From Candidatus Sumerlaeota bacterium (GTDB lineage Bacteria; Sumerlaeota; Sumerlaeia; SLMS01; JAHLLQ01): a stretch of 43,861 nucleotides of DNA. The stretch is taken from assembly GCA_021772755.1 (NCBI GenBank), contig JAJFLJ010000224.1, positions 1-43,861 of the forward strand, written 5' to 3'. A model generated the notes under the pieces. That model was not told the origin of the DNA and did no database searches. It worked only from the letters and a program-made list of their open reading frames with translations. Shown one piece after another: positions 1-10,000 of this stretch (positions are counted from its first letter, which is position 1; each line of letters opens with the position of its first letter). The position numbers and the translations under genes are program-made.

Positions 1-214
1 CGGTGACGCTGCCGCCCGGCGAGTTGACGTAGATGTTGATGTCCTTGGCGGGGTCGCTGCTCTCCAGAAAGAGAAGCTGCGCCGTGACCAGGCTCGCGAC
101 CGTGTCGTTGATCGGCGTGCCGATGAAGATGATGCGGTCCATCAGCAGGCGCGAGAAGATGTCCATCGAGCGCTCGCCGCGCTCGGTCTGTTCCAGAACG
201 AATGGGACGTCCAT
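1..214 (-). CDS. clpP: ATP-dependent Clp protease proteolytic subunit (5' part; runs off the window edge)
   Basis: Minus-strand translation [71 protein letters not shown] is ClpP N-terminal sequence; start ATG at 214; truncated by window edge. Confidence 0.93.
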   Translation of the reverse strand, partial: MDVPFVLEQTERGERSMDIFSRLLMDRIIFIGTPINDTVASLVTAQLLFLESSDPAKDINIYVNSPGGSVT

Positions 215-216
215 GT

Positions 217-921
217 TCAGTTGCCGTCCTTTTGCGGTCGAAGTGCCTTGATCTTGCGGGAATCGACGATCTCGTCGACGATTCCGAACTCCTTCGCCTC
301 TTCCGGCGACATGAAGTTGTCGCGGTCGCAGGCGTTCTTGATTTCCTTCGCGGTCCGTCCGGTATGCTCCGCCATCAGGTCGTAGAGGCGCTCGCGCACG
401 CGGACCGTCTCGCGGGTCTGGATCTCGATATCGACCGAGGTTCCGCGGGAGCCGCCGCTGGGCTGGTGGATCATGATGCGCGAGTTCGGGAGCGCGTAGC
501 GTCTGCCTTTCGATCCCGCCAGCAGGATCACCGCGCCCATGCTGGCTGCCTGTCCGATGACCGTCGTGGAAATCTCCGGCTTCACGAACTGCATCGTGTC
601 GTAGATCGCCATGCCCGAGGAAATCACGCCCCCGGGGGAATTGATGTAGATGTTGATGGGCTTTTCCGGGTCCTGGCTCTGCAGGAAGAGCAGCTGCGCC
701 GTGACCAGGTTGGCGAGGCGGTCGTCGAACTCGCGGTTGATCAGCACGATCCGGTCGACCAGCAGGCGCGAGTACAGGTCGAAGACCCGCTCGCCGCGCT
801 CGGTCTGCTCGATCACCCTGGGGACGGGGATGGCGTAGTACTCGTCATCCTCGTCGTCCGTGTAGGGCGCCCGGATATCCAGCCTTCGCAGCTCCGCCTC
901 GACGTCCCGGTTCGGCCTCAT
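217..921 (-). CDS. clpP: ATP-dependent Clp protease proteolytic subunit, second paralog
   Basis: ORF 234 aa; [13 protein letters not shown] (catalytic Ser) and MIHQPSGG (catalytic His) motifs. Confidence 0.95.
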   Translation of the reverse strand: MRPNRDVEAELRRLDIRAPYTDDEDDEYYAIPVPRVIEQTERGERVFDLYSRLLVDRIVLINREFDDRLANLVTAQLLFLQSQDPEKPINIYINSPGGVISSGMAIYDTMQFVKPEISTTVIGQAASMGAVILLAGSKGRRYALPNSRIMIHQPSGGSRGTSVDIEIQTRETVRVRERLYDLMAEHTGRTAKEIKNACDRDNFMSPEEAKEFGIVDEIVDSRKIKALRPQKDGN

Positions 922-2327
922 TCGTCCTCTGCCTGCGCCTCTCCCGTCGCTTCCACTTCGGTGATCTTCGCCTTGCCGACGAGAATGTCGTTCACCTTCT
1001 TGAGCCGCAGGTCCGCCTTGAAGCTCTCCAGGCGGTTCTGGGCTTCCAGGGATGCGCGAATCGCGAGGGGCTTGCGGCCCTGGGCCTCGCCGATGCGCTC
1101 GAACTCGGCCTGAAGGTCCTCGTCGGTCGTCTCGATCTCCAGGAAACGGCCGACCTGGTCGGCGAGGAGAAGATTGCGGGCCTCGACCGACGCGTCGGCC
1201 TGGGCGCGCTGAACGTAGTTCGAGAGGAAGTCCTCGCCCAGCTTGCGAAGCGAGGAGCCGTACTGGCGGAGCTGCTGCTCGGCGCGCTGAAGCGAACGGT
1301 TCGCGAGTTCGCGGACCAGCGTCGCCGGCACGTCGAAGGGAACGCGCTCGCGGAGGAGCTTGTAGATCCCTTCGACCGTCTGGCTGCGGCGGCGCTCCGC
1401 GCGGCCGTCTTCCAGTTCCTTGCGGATGTGCGCCTTCAGGTCGGCGAGCGTCTGGAAGTCCGGGGACACGTCCTTGGCCAGCTCGTCGTCGAGTTCGGGG
1501 AGGACGCGCTTGCGCAGATCGGTGATGGTGACGGCGAAATCGGCTTCGAACGGATAGCCGAGAGCCTTGGAGAGATCGACCTTCTTGACCTCGACCGTCT
1601 CGCCGGGCTTCGCGCCGACCATGGCGTCGCGAACCGCATCGGGCAGCTGCGCCTCGGGGGTCGTGGTGAACTCGATCGTCCGGGAGAAATCGTGGAGCTT
1701 CTCGCCCGCGTCGTCGGTGGCGACGACGCGCAACGCGGCGCCGTCGAGCAGTTCGTAGGCGGCGCCGTCGCAGGGTTCGAACGCCGCGTTCTGCGCGCGA
1801 AGGCCTTCGAGCTCGGCATCGACGTCGGCGTCGGTGACTTCGCCCTTCGTCACTTCGACGGCGAGGTCCTCGAGGACCTTTCCGTCGATGGCGATCTCGG
1901 GACGCACTTCAAGGAGAACCGTCACGTCGGCGGCGCCTTCGGCGTCCTTCCAGCCCTCGTAGGAGGGCTGGGCCAGCGCTTCGATACTCTGCTTCTCGGC
2001 AGCCAGTTCGGCCACCCGCGTCACCATGCGGCGCATGGCTTCGTCCTTGGCATTCTTGGCGAAGCGCTTGCGAACCAGGGCGATGGGGGCCTTGCCGGGG
2101 CGGAAGCCGGGCATGGCGGCCTGGCGCCGGAATTCCTTGAGGACTTCCTCGACCTTTTCGTTCACGGTCTCGGCGGGAACCCGCACAACGAGGCGAACGC
2201 GCGAACCTTCGAGGTTCTCCGATTCCACGATCTCGACCGGGATATCCTCGTTCTTCTTGTCGATCACGGCCGACAAGGTTTCGCCGTCCGCAACGGACGT
2301 CGTCTGAGACTGGGTTTCCTGTGACAC
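918..2327 (-). CDS. tig: Trigger factor (peptidyl-prolyl isomerase chaperone)
   Basis: VEKVEEVLKEFRRQAAMPGFRPGKAPIALVRKRF signature; GTG start at 2327 preceded by GAGGAG; 4-bp overlap with clpP. The longer ORF start (2621) is not supported. Confidence 0.93.
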   Translation of the reverse strand: MSQETQSQTTSVADGETLSAVIDKKNEDIPVEIVESENLEGSRVRLVVRVPAETVNEKVEEVLKEFRRQAAMPGFRPGKAPIALVRKRFAKNAKDEAMRRMVTRVAELAAEKQSIEALAQPSYEGWKDAEGAADVTVLLEVRPEIAIDGKVLEDLAVEVTKGEVTDADVDAELEGLRAQNAAFEPCDGAAYELLDGAALRVVATDDAGEKLHDFSRTIEFTTTPEAQLPDAVRDAMVGAKPGETVEVKKVDLSKALGYPFEADFAVTITDLRKRVLPELDDELAKDVSPDFQTLADLKAHIRKELEDGRAERRRSQTVEGIYKLLRERVPFDVPATLVRELANRSLQRAEQQLRQYGSSLRKLGEDFLSNYVQRAQADASVEARNLLLADQVGRFLEIETTDEDLQAEFERIGEAQGRKPLAIRASLEAQNRLESFKADLRLKKVNDILVGKAKITEVEATGEAQAEDE

Positions 2328-2517
2328 CGCGAGCTCCTCTGGAAAGGGTGCGACGAGATGCGCCGCCTTGAAATGAATGGACTTGGAATGCCGCGCGGGC
2401 CGGAATGCCCGAAACGGAGGCGGGGGTGTATCCGCAGGGCCGCTCGACCGGCAAGTGGAAAAAGCGAAGAAAACGAGCAAGTTTCCGCTGATCGCCCCGC
2501 AAACCGGGAGTTCGCGC

Positions 2518-2546
2518 TTGACAGGCCAGGGAGCCGGACCTTCACT
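2518..2546 (+). promoter_or_regulatory. Possible sigma70-type promoter upstream of rpsF
   Basis: TTGACA at 2518-2523, 17-bp spacer, weak -10 TTCACT; inside the divergent tig/rpsF intergenic region. Confidence 0.3.
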
Positions 2547-2635
2547 GCCGCGCCCTTGGCAGAGCGACTTCTGCAAGGGCATCCCTGTTCTCCCCGCCAG
2601 GGGCGAACCGAACCAGTCCAAAGGGAGTCACCGAT

Positions 2636-3214
2636 TTGACCAACCCAAAGAAGTACGAAGCAGTCCTGATCTTCGAGGGACAGTTCACCGAAGACCAGAT
2701 CGCCGAGCAGGTCACGAAGACCAGCGAGGTCATCACCAAGAACGGCGGGACCGTTCTCGGCAACCTGACCCTCGGCAAGAAGCGCCTCGCCTATCCGATC
2801 AATCGGCGCCGCGAGGGCATCTACGTCCAGATCGACTTCGAGACGGCGACGGACAACACGGTCCTCGCGGAGCTCAACCGCCACCTGCGCATCACCGAGG
2901 AGATCATTCGCTCCCTGGTGTCGGCCTCCGTGGTCGGCAAGTCGAAGGGCCGCGATCTCACGCCCGACGAAATGGCGCGTTTCCTTCCCCGCGGCGGCGG
3001 ACGCCGTCCCGGTGGCCCGCCCCGCGAGCGCTACGGCTCCTCGTCCGGCCCCCGCACGGGCGACCGCCCCTCCTACGCGCCGCGCGACGACCGCCGACCC
3101 GCCGAGGGGGCAGTTCCTGCCGCCGCCCCGGCTTCGGCTGAGGCACCCGCCGCGAGCGCCCCTGCGGCGCCTGCGGATCCCGCATCCACCGACAACACTC
3201 CTTCGACGACCTGA
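2636..3214 (+). CDS. rpsF: 30S ribosomal protein S6 with long Pro/Ala/Arg-rich C-terminal extension
   Basis: KKYEAVLIFEGQFTEDQI...RRREGIYVQIDFE...LRITEEIIRSLV; TTG start. Confidence 0.92.
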   Translation: MTNPKKYEAVLIFEGQFTEDQIAEQVTKTSEVITKNGGTVLGNLTLGKKRLAYPINRRREGIYVQIDFETATDNTVLAELNRHLRITEEIIRSLVSASVVGKSKGRDLTPDEMARFLPRGGGRRPGGPPRERYGSSSGPRTGDRPSYAPRDDRRPAEGAVPAAAPASAEAPAASAPAAPADPASTDNTPSTT

Positions 3215-3228
3215 GCGGGAGATTCGCT

Positions 3229-3693
3229 GTGGAACTCAACAAAGTCTTTCTCATCGGAAACCTGACGCGGGACCCCGAATCGCGGTTTCTGCAGAGCGGT
3301 TCGCAGGTCTGCAAGATGGGCCTCGCATCGAACCGGCGGTACAACTCCGGCGGCGAGAAGCGCGAAGAAACGCTCTTCATCGACGTGGAGGCGTGGGGCA
3401 AGACGGCCGAGCTTTGCAGCCAGTACCTGCGCAAGGGCAGCCAGATCCTCGTCGATGGGCGCCTGAAGATGGACCAGTACCAGACCAAGGAAGGCGAGAA
3501 GCGGACGAAGTACGTCATCGTCGCCGATCGCGTCCAGTTCGGTTCGCGCGCCGACGGCGGCCAGGGCGGCGGCGGCGGAAGCCGTTCCTCGTCCGGCGGC
3601 CACGACTCGCGCGTGGGCGAACGCGGTGACGACTACGCCGATGCCGGAATGCCCGGCAACGAAGGCGCGACCGAAGACGACCTTCCCTTCTGA
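3229..3693 (+). CDS. ssb: Single-stranded DNA-binding protein
   Basis: [20 protein letters not shown]..., Gly-rich linker, acidic C-terminal tip EDDLPF; GTG start. Confidence 0.96.
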   Translation: MELNKVFLIGNLTRDPESRFLQSGSQVCKMGLASNRRYNSGGEKREETLFIDVEAWGKTAELCSQYLRKGSQILVDGRLKMDQYQTKEGEKRTKYVIVADRVQFGSRADGGQGGGGGSRSSSGGHDSRVGERGDDYADAGMPGNEGATEDDLPF

Positions 3694-3734
3694 ACCAGAC
3701 AATCCCCTCCCGAAATACCCCCGAGGTTTCGACA

Positions 3735-4091
3735 ATGACCGAAGAAAGAGCAACTCCCTCAGCACCAGCACCGGCGGCCTCTTCGGCCCCGGAACGCCGC
3801 GACGACCGTCGTGACGACCGCCGCGGCGGCCCCCGCGGCAGCGATCGCGGCGGAGACCGCGGCGGCCAGCGCCGCCGGCGCTTTCCGCGCCGCAAGGTGT
3901 GCTATTTCACCGCCACCGGCGCGGAGTACATCGACTACAAGGACGTCGCGACGCTTCGCCGCTTCATCTCCGACCGGGGCAAGATCATGCCCCGCCGCAT
4001 CACGGGCACGTCCGCGAAGTTCCAGCGGATGCTGACCACCGCCATCAAGCGCGCCCGCCATCTGGCGCTGCTTCCCTACGTCGCGGACTGA
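3735..4091 (+). CDS. rpsR: 30S ribosomal protein S18 with Asp/Arg/Gly-rich N-terminal extension
   Basis: [65 protein letters not shown]. Confidence 0.95.
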   Translation: MTEERATPSAPAPAASSAPERRDDRRDDRRGGPRGSDRGGDRGGQRRRRFPRRKVCYFTATGAEYIDYKDVATLRRFISDRGKIMPRRITGTSAKFQRMLTTAIKRARHLALLPYVAD

Positions 4092-4121
4092 TCCGCCGGA
4101 AGATTCCCAGGAGCATCGATC

Positions 4122-4748
4122 ATGCGTATCGTTCTATTCAAGTCAGTGGACAATCTGGGCAGCGCCGGCGACGTCGTCGACGTCAAGCGCGGCTACTACC
4201 GCAATTTCCTCGGGCCGCGCGGCTTCGCCCGCGAGGCCACCAGGGCGAACCTCGCTCTGATGGAGTCGCAGAAGAACAAGATCCAGGCGATGGTGCAGCG
4301 CGAGCGTCTCGCCGCCGGCGAGGCCGCCGAGGCCCTTCAGGGCGTCGTGCTCGAGTTCGAGCTTCGCTCCAACGACAAGGGCCAGCTGTTCGGCTCGGTG
4401 ACGTCGATGGACATCGCGAAGTCGCTTGCCGACAAGGGGCTCGCGATCGACCGCCGGAAGATCGAAATGCCCGAGGCCATCAAGCTTCTCGGCACGTACC
4501 CCGTTCGCATCCGTCTCTACCCCGAAGTCTTCGCGGAAATCTCCATCACGGTCAAGCGCCTGCTGACGCCCGAGGAGATCGAGCACATGAAGGCCGAGGA
4601 GGAGCGCCGCGAGCGCGAGCGCGCCATCGCCCAGTCCGGCTCCGCCGACCACGCGGAGACCGAAGAAGGCGAAGGCGGGGAAGCGGAAGAGGTCCTCGCC
4701 GAAGCGGGCGGGGAAGCCTCCGAAGAGACCGCCGACCTGCCCGAGTAG
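4122..4748 (+). CDS. rplI: 50S ribosomal protein L9 with acidic C-terminal extension
   Basis: MRIVLFKSVDNLGSAGDVVDVKRGYYRNFLGPRGFA...LFGSVTSMDIAKSL. Confidence 0.95.
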   Translation: MRIVLFKSVDNLGSAGDVVDVKRGYYRNFLGPRGFAREATRANLALMESQKNKIQAMVQRERLAAGEAAEALQGVVLEFELRSNDKGQLFGSVTSMDIAKSLADKGLAIDRRKIEMPEAIKLLGTYPVRIRLYPEVFAEISITVKRLLTPEEIEHMKAEEERRERERAIAQSGSADHAETEEGEGGEAEEVLAEAGGEASEETADLPE

Positions 4749-4783
4749 TCGCGGCGACCGGCTTTCAGCACGACGAATCGGGA

Positions 4784-4819
4784 GAAAGGCGTTGCGGTTC
4801 CGCGCGCCTTTCCTTTTTT
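4784..4819 (+). terminator. Rho-independent terminator after rplI
   Basis: GAAAGGCG (4784-4791) / CGCCTTTC (4805-4812) stem followed by C and T6 (4814-4819). Confidence 0.8.
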
Positions 4820-4859
4820 CTGCCGCTATGTCGATCCTCGTGGAGGGTTTCCGTCCGAC

Positions 4860-5951
4860 GTGACCTTTAGCCTCATCGACCGGGATATGGCGGGAGAGTT
4901 CTTCCGGACCCTGGGTGCGCTGGTCGCTCTCCTGGCCATTCTGTTTCTCGCCGACACCCTGGTGGGGAACCTCTCGGCCATCGTCGGCGACAGCGAAGTC
5001 GGGTTCCACTGGCTTCTGGTGTACTACTTCCTGCGGCTGCCGAGCTTTCTCATCGAGATCGCCTCCCTCGCCGTCGCCGCCTCCATCCTCTGGGTCGCGA
5101 CCCGCAAGGCCCGCACGAACGAAACGCTGGCCTGGATGGCGGGAGGAGTCGCTCCCCGGCGAATCGCCCGGCCCTTGGTCCTGTGCAGCCTGGCGCTGGC
5201 TATCGCCAGCATCGGGGCCAACGAGCTCTTCGCCCAGCACGGCAGGCGGGAGGCCGAGCGCATCGAGGAGTCCATCATCGAGGGCAAGGACGTCACCCGC
5301 ACGGAGAATATCTACCAGCGCGGGAGCGAGAACCGCATCTACCTGATCGAGAGCTTCGATTCCGCCGCGGAGGAAATGATCGAGCCCACCGTGATCGAGC
5401 TCTATCCGGAGTCCAGGGCGCCCCGCCAGATCGTGCGGGCCGACCGCGCCGAGATCGCCGGCGGCAGCGGTCGCGACTGGGTCTTCATGAACGCCTCGGT
5501 CCGGAACTTCGACCGCGAGGGGCGCCTGGAGGGGTTCCTCCAGGAGAGCGAATACTGGATCGAGCTGGAGCCGAAACTCAGCACGTTCCTTGGGGAACTG
5601 GACGACCCGCGCATGATGTCGATGGCCGAGCTGCGCCGCTACATAAAGCTCATTGACGCGCAGGGGAAGGACACTTCCCAACTGACAACGCAGTTGCACG
5701 AGAAGCTCGCGATTCTCGCGGGAATCGCGGTGATCGGACTTCTGATGTGCGCGCACGCGATTTCGCCCCGGGCGGTGGGAACGATCGCCGGATTCGGCGG
5801 CGGGCTGGTCTGGATCGCCGCGTGGTACGGGGTGACCGTGTTCTTCCAGAAGGTCGGAGAGGCCGGTCTGGGAATTCCCCCGGTGCTCGTCGCGTGGTGT
5901 CCGAACCTGATCTTCGGAACGATCGGCGTCGCGATGATCTGGAAACGATGA
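4860..5951 (+). CDS. LptF/LptG (YjgP/YjgQ) family permease
   Basis: 363 aa; N-terminal membrane-spanning segments with ARTNETLAWMAGGVAPRRIARPL, periplasmic domain, C-terminal TM segments; typical YjgP/YjgQ layout. Confidence 0.8.
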   Translation: MTFSLIDRDMAGEFFRTLGALVALLAILFLADTLVGNLSAIVGDSEVGFHWLLVYYFLRLPSFLIEIASLAVAASILWVATRKARTNETLAWMAGGVAPRRIARPLVLCSLALAIASIGANELFAQHGRREAERIEESIIEGKDVTRTENIYQRGSENRIYLIESFDSAAEEMIEPTVIELYPESRAPRQIVRADRAEIAGGSGRDWVFMNASVRNFDREGRLEGFLQESEYWIELEPKLSTFLGELDDPRMMSMAELRRYIKLIDAQGKDTSQLTTQLHEKLAILAGIAVIGLLMCAHAISPRAVGTIAGFGGGLVWIAAWYGVTVFFQKVGEAGLGIPPVLVAWCPNLIFGTIGVAMIWKR

Positions 5952-6013
5952 TTTCGAACGAATAACGGAGCCGGGATCGCACCGGCCGGAAAAGAATCGC
6001 GGAGGTTCGAACA

Positions 6014-6871
6014 ATGCTTCTTTCGAAGCGCAAAAAGAAACGCACCGTCGTCTTCGTCTGCACGGGAAACACCTGTCGCAGCCCCATGGCCCAGGGGCTG
6101 CTGGAGAACTTCCTGGAGGAAAGCGGCGTCAAGCACATCGAGGTCAAGACCGCGGGCGTCATGACGATCCCCGGGCTGCTGCCGACGCCGGAAGCCGTTC
6201 AGGTCATGGACTCGGTCAAGATCGACGTGCGCAAGCACCGCAGCGCTCCGCTGACGCCGGAGATGATCCGCAAGGCGGACCTGGTGCTGGGCATGACGCC
6301 CTTCCACGTCCAGTTCGCCCTGCGCATGGCGGAGGACGCCCGCGACAAGACCTTCCTGCTGAAGGAATACACCAAGAGCGACCTCAAGAACTACCAGATC
6401 ACCGATCCGATGGGGGCGACGCTCGAGGTCTACAAGCGCGTCTTCCGCGAGATCAAGCTGGCCGTCGAGAAGCTCTGCGAGATGGACACGATTCTCGCGC
6501 CGGTGGACCGCCCCGTGAAGCACGAGAAGTGGGTGCCGCCGAAGCCCCAGAAGGCGGCGGCGCCGCAGCAGCCGAAGACCGCCACCGGCGGCAGGGCGAA
6601 GACCTCGCGCGCCAAGACCTCGAAGTCGAAGACCGCTTCGAAGAAGACCGCGACGAAGAAGCCCGCCGCAAAGAAGACCACCGCGAAAAAGCCGGCTGCG
6701 AAGAAGACCACGGCCGGTAAGACCGTGGCGAAGAAGGCGACCGCGAAGAAGCCGGCGGCAAAGAAGGCCGCGACGAAGAAGCCCGTCGCAAGGAAGACGA
6801 CGGCGAAGAAACCCGCCACGAAGAAGCCGGTGGCCAGGAAGGCCGCCACGAAGAAGCCCGCGAAGAAGTAG
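6014..6871 (+). CDS. Low-molecular-weight phosphatase (protein-arginine-phosphatase-like) with histone H1-like Lys/Ala/Thr/Pro-rich C-terminal tail
   Basis: VVFVCTGNTCRSPMAQG (CX5R) and ITDPMG (acid loop) motifs, then in one frame RAKTSRAKTSKSKTASKKTATKKPAAKKTTAKKPAAKK... Confidence 0.9.
   Translation: MLLSKRKKKRTVVFVCTGNTCRSPMAQGLLENFLEESGVKHIEVKTAGVMTIPGLLPTPEAVQVMDSVKIDVRKHRSAPLTPEMIRKADLVLGMTPFHVQFALRMAEDARDKTFLLKEYTKSDLKNYQITDPMGATLEVYKRVFREIKLAVEKLCEMDTILAPVDRPVKHEKWVPPKPQKAAAPQQPKTATGGRAKTSRAKTSKSKTASKKTATKKPAAKKTTAKKPAAKKTTAGKTVAKKATAKKPAAKKAATKKPVARKTTAKKPATKKPVARKAATKKPAKK
6593..6868 (+). repeat. Lys-rich low-complexity repeat encoding KTTAKKPAAKK-type units
   Basis: Imperfect tandem codons GCGAAGAAG/CCGGCGGCAAAGAAG encoding residues about 194-285. 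Confidence 0.9.
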
Positions 6872-6930
6872 GGCCATCGGCGGTTCGGGGCCTGTGTCCC
6901 GATTCGCTCGAATTTCGAAGTCGACGACTC

Positions 6931-6957
6931 TCGCGCCCCTTTCCGGGGCGCGATTTT
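6931..6957 (+). terminator. Rho-independent terminator
   Basis: TCGCGCCCC-TTTCC-GGGGCGCGA followed by TTTT. Confidence 0.8.
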
Positions 6958-7012
6958 CAATGTGCTCTGTTCGGAAGCGAAAAAGCTCTCGCGCAATTCC
7001 TCACGCGTTTCG

Positions 7013-10000
7013 CTATTCTGTCCGAAAGCGCGCCAGCCAGCCTTCCAGAATCGCGGCCCGTGAAAACACCGGGACGACTGTCTCGACGGGAAAGCCAAGA
7101 ACCACGACACTGTCCGTCGCATAGCCCGCGACGGTTCCGTTCTCGCCGTACTCGAAGATCGTTTCCGATCCCTCGGAAGGGGTGAAGGACTCGGGCTGCT
7201 CCACGCGGTAGATGGGGTCCTCGACGTTCGTTTCGGGATCGAGCCAGTCGCCGAACGCGAAGACGTTGGAGTCGGGGAAGTACTCGTCCTTCCACGGCGG
7301 CGAGGGCAGGTGGCGCGGCGCGTAGTCCGCGAAGCGCTCGTGCACGAGATTGAGGTCGCCGAAGCCGTTGGCTTCGTTGTTGGTGCGGACGCTGTTGATG
7401 TCGGTCGCGTCCTGGACGTAGCCGGCGATGCCAAGCACGTCGCGGGCGAAGGCGCGGCTCTCCTCGTTGGCGAGCGGACCGTCGATCAGGTCTTCGGCGA
7501 CGTACGCGCCGCTGACGAGCAGTTTGCCGCCATCGACGACGTGTCTGCGCAGGAGGATGCGGGCTGCGGCGTCGATGACTTCGAACTCGTGCGTCATGCG
7601 GTCCGGCGCGCCCGTTCCGTCGAGACCCGCGTAGGGCGCGATGGTCCGCTGCTCGCCGGCAATCCAGTCGATGAAGCCGTACCCGCGTTCGACCGCCCCC
7701 GCCGAGAACGCGGCGGCCGACGCGGAATCGAAGGACTGGCCGAGCCGGTCGAATTCGCGCCCGTGCACGGCGACATGATCGAAGAAGTTCCCGGGTTCGA
7801 GACGATCCTCCATGTTGCTGCGGCTCGCGCCGCGTCCGGGGCCTTCGAGATCGTTGTACCATTCGGCGCCGAAGTTGAAGTCGATCTGGTCGCCGCAGAT
7901 TCCGTAGTTGTAGCGATAGCCGACGCCGGGATCGACCTGGCGCATGAAGCCGCGCGTGTCCTCGGCATCGACGATCTGCGCGCCGCCGATGCGGTCGAAT
8001 CCGTCGACGACGAGAACCGGTTCGACCCCTTCGACGAAGCAGACGCCGACGATGGGCGCGGGCAGGGACTCTCCGCCGGCGTTGGCGGCGGTGACCTTGA
8101 AGTAGTGGTCCTCGCCGCTTTCGAGCCCGTCGATGACGATGCTTGCCGCGGGCGTGTACCGGCCGTTGTCGAACGCGCGTCCGTCGCCGCTCGTGTAGAC
8201 GATGTAGCCGTCGGGAACCGCCGTCGGTTCGAGGGGGTCGGCGACGGGGGTCCACGAGATTTCGGAGCTGTCGCGGTCGATGCTGCGCGCGTAGACGCCG
8301 GTCGGGGGAAGCGGCTGGATCACGGGCTCGTACCCGTTCGACCACGCGACGAAGCGCACGATGGCCTTGTAGATGGCGCGCGACATGTCGCGCTTGAAGC
8401 GGGGGTCGGTGCCGTACTTCATGTCGTTGAAATTGTGGTGCGAGAGCAGTTCAAGCAGCGCGGAGGGCATGTTCGGGCGACGCGACTCTCCGTAGCCCGA
8501 ATCCCAGAGCCGGCGCATCGCCCAGGTGCTGGTGTATTCCTCGCGCGCCGTCCTGGCGATCTCCGTGTGGATCAGCGACATGAGGTCGCGGTTCAGGAAC
8601 CGGCTGCGCCCGTCGGGGAAGGTGTCGTTGCCCTCGTTGTCGCGCAGGCTGTAGATGGAGAGCGTGCCGATCAGGCCGTCGGCGTCTCCGCCGGCATCGG
8701 TGTGCCAGCTCAGCATCGCGTCGATGGGCACGCCGAGTCCCGGGTCGGTGCGGTCGAGGTTCGGCCCGCCCGGCGCCCCCTGGATGTAGTTGGCGAACTC
8801 GCCGCGAGCCGTCACGTCCTGGTCGTAGTTCTCGTGAAAGTGTCGTTCGTTCTGGGGAGTATTGTAGACCGCGTCCGGCGGCGCGCCGGCGTACTGGGTC
8901 CAGTAGCGTGCGGCTTCGGCATAGCGCGGATGCCCGCTGATGAGATCGTCCGGAGCCACGTTCCCCATGCCGCCGCCGAACCGCACGGCGTCGGCGGAAA
9001 CGTACGTCGCGCCGACCGCGTTGGGCAGCGCGCCCTCCGAGGCGATGGTGACGCTGCCGGTCTCCTCGTTGGCCTCCTCCTCGAAGAAATACGTCCCGAT
9101 GTAGACCCAGGTGCTCCCAGCGACCTGCTGGTTGACGCGCACGGTCGTTTCGCCGCCCGCATGGCGGACGACGACGGGCACCGACGCGCTGTTGTCGGGA
9201 AGATGGTCCCACGACGCGTAGACGGCGTATTCCGCGCTGCGCTGGAGGTAGGGGACGAACGTCGCCGTGGCGGGGGCGTCCGGATCGACGCGCGCGCGGA
9301 CGGACGTTCCCATCGTGAAGGGCTCGTCCAGGTTTCGGAGCGCAACGGGCCGTCCGCCGAGCCAGCCGTCTCCGGCGAGTTCCCAGGCGCCGCCCTGCAC
9401 GTAGCGCGACTTCGTGGACTGCACGTCGTTGTCGACGATCGTCTCCGAAGTGTTGTAGTCCCGCTCCCGCGTCATGAAGACGAACGCGCCGGCGTTCTCG
9501 AGCATCGGCACGAGAAACGGATTGATGTAGGACTGCGTGTAGAGGTCTTCGACGATGGTGTAGACGCGCGCGCGCTGCAGCTGCCAGCGGTTCTCCTTAT
9601 GCCATGTCCATCCGTGAGAGGGCGACACGACCAGGTGGCGGCCGGCAAGGCCGCCGGAGCGGTCGGCCCCGGCGTAGTCGGAGCGAACGACGACGGGCCT
9701 GGCGAAGTCGCGCGGCATCGTCTTGACGGCCTGGTGGCGCCGGCGGATCGATTCGGGGGCCGTGACGTAGTCGTCGAGGGAGTACTCCCACGTTCGGTCC
9801 TGCCAGGACTTGCGGACGCCGATGCGGACCGGCGCCGGTTCCTCGCCGAGGGCGTCTGCGATGGCTCCGGAGAAGCGGCGCTCGATGTCGGCCTTCGATT
9901 CGGGGGTCCAGGGCTTCTCGCCAATGGTGTCGCTGACGAACACGCTCCAGCCCGCGCCGTCGCTCTCCACGCTTTCGACGTCCGTACGCGAGGGAATCAG

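Noticed and set aside
2328-2621. N-terminal extension of trigger factor implied by ORF 918-2621
   Set aside because: The GTG at 2327 has a good SD and matches the usual trigger factor N-terminus; the extension crosses the probable divergent promoter region.
4143-6014. 623-aa minus-strand ORF
   Set aside because: Antisense to rplI and the LptF/G permease; no motif support.
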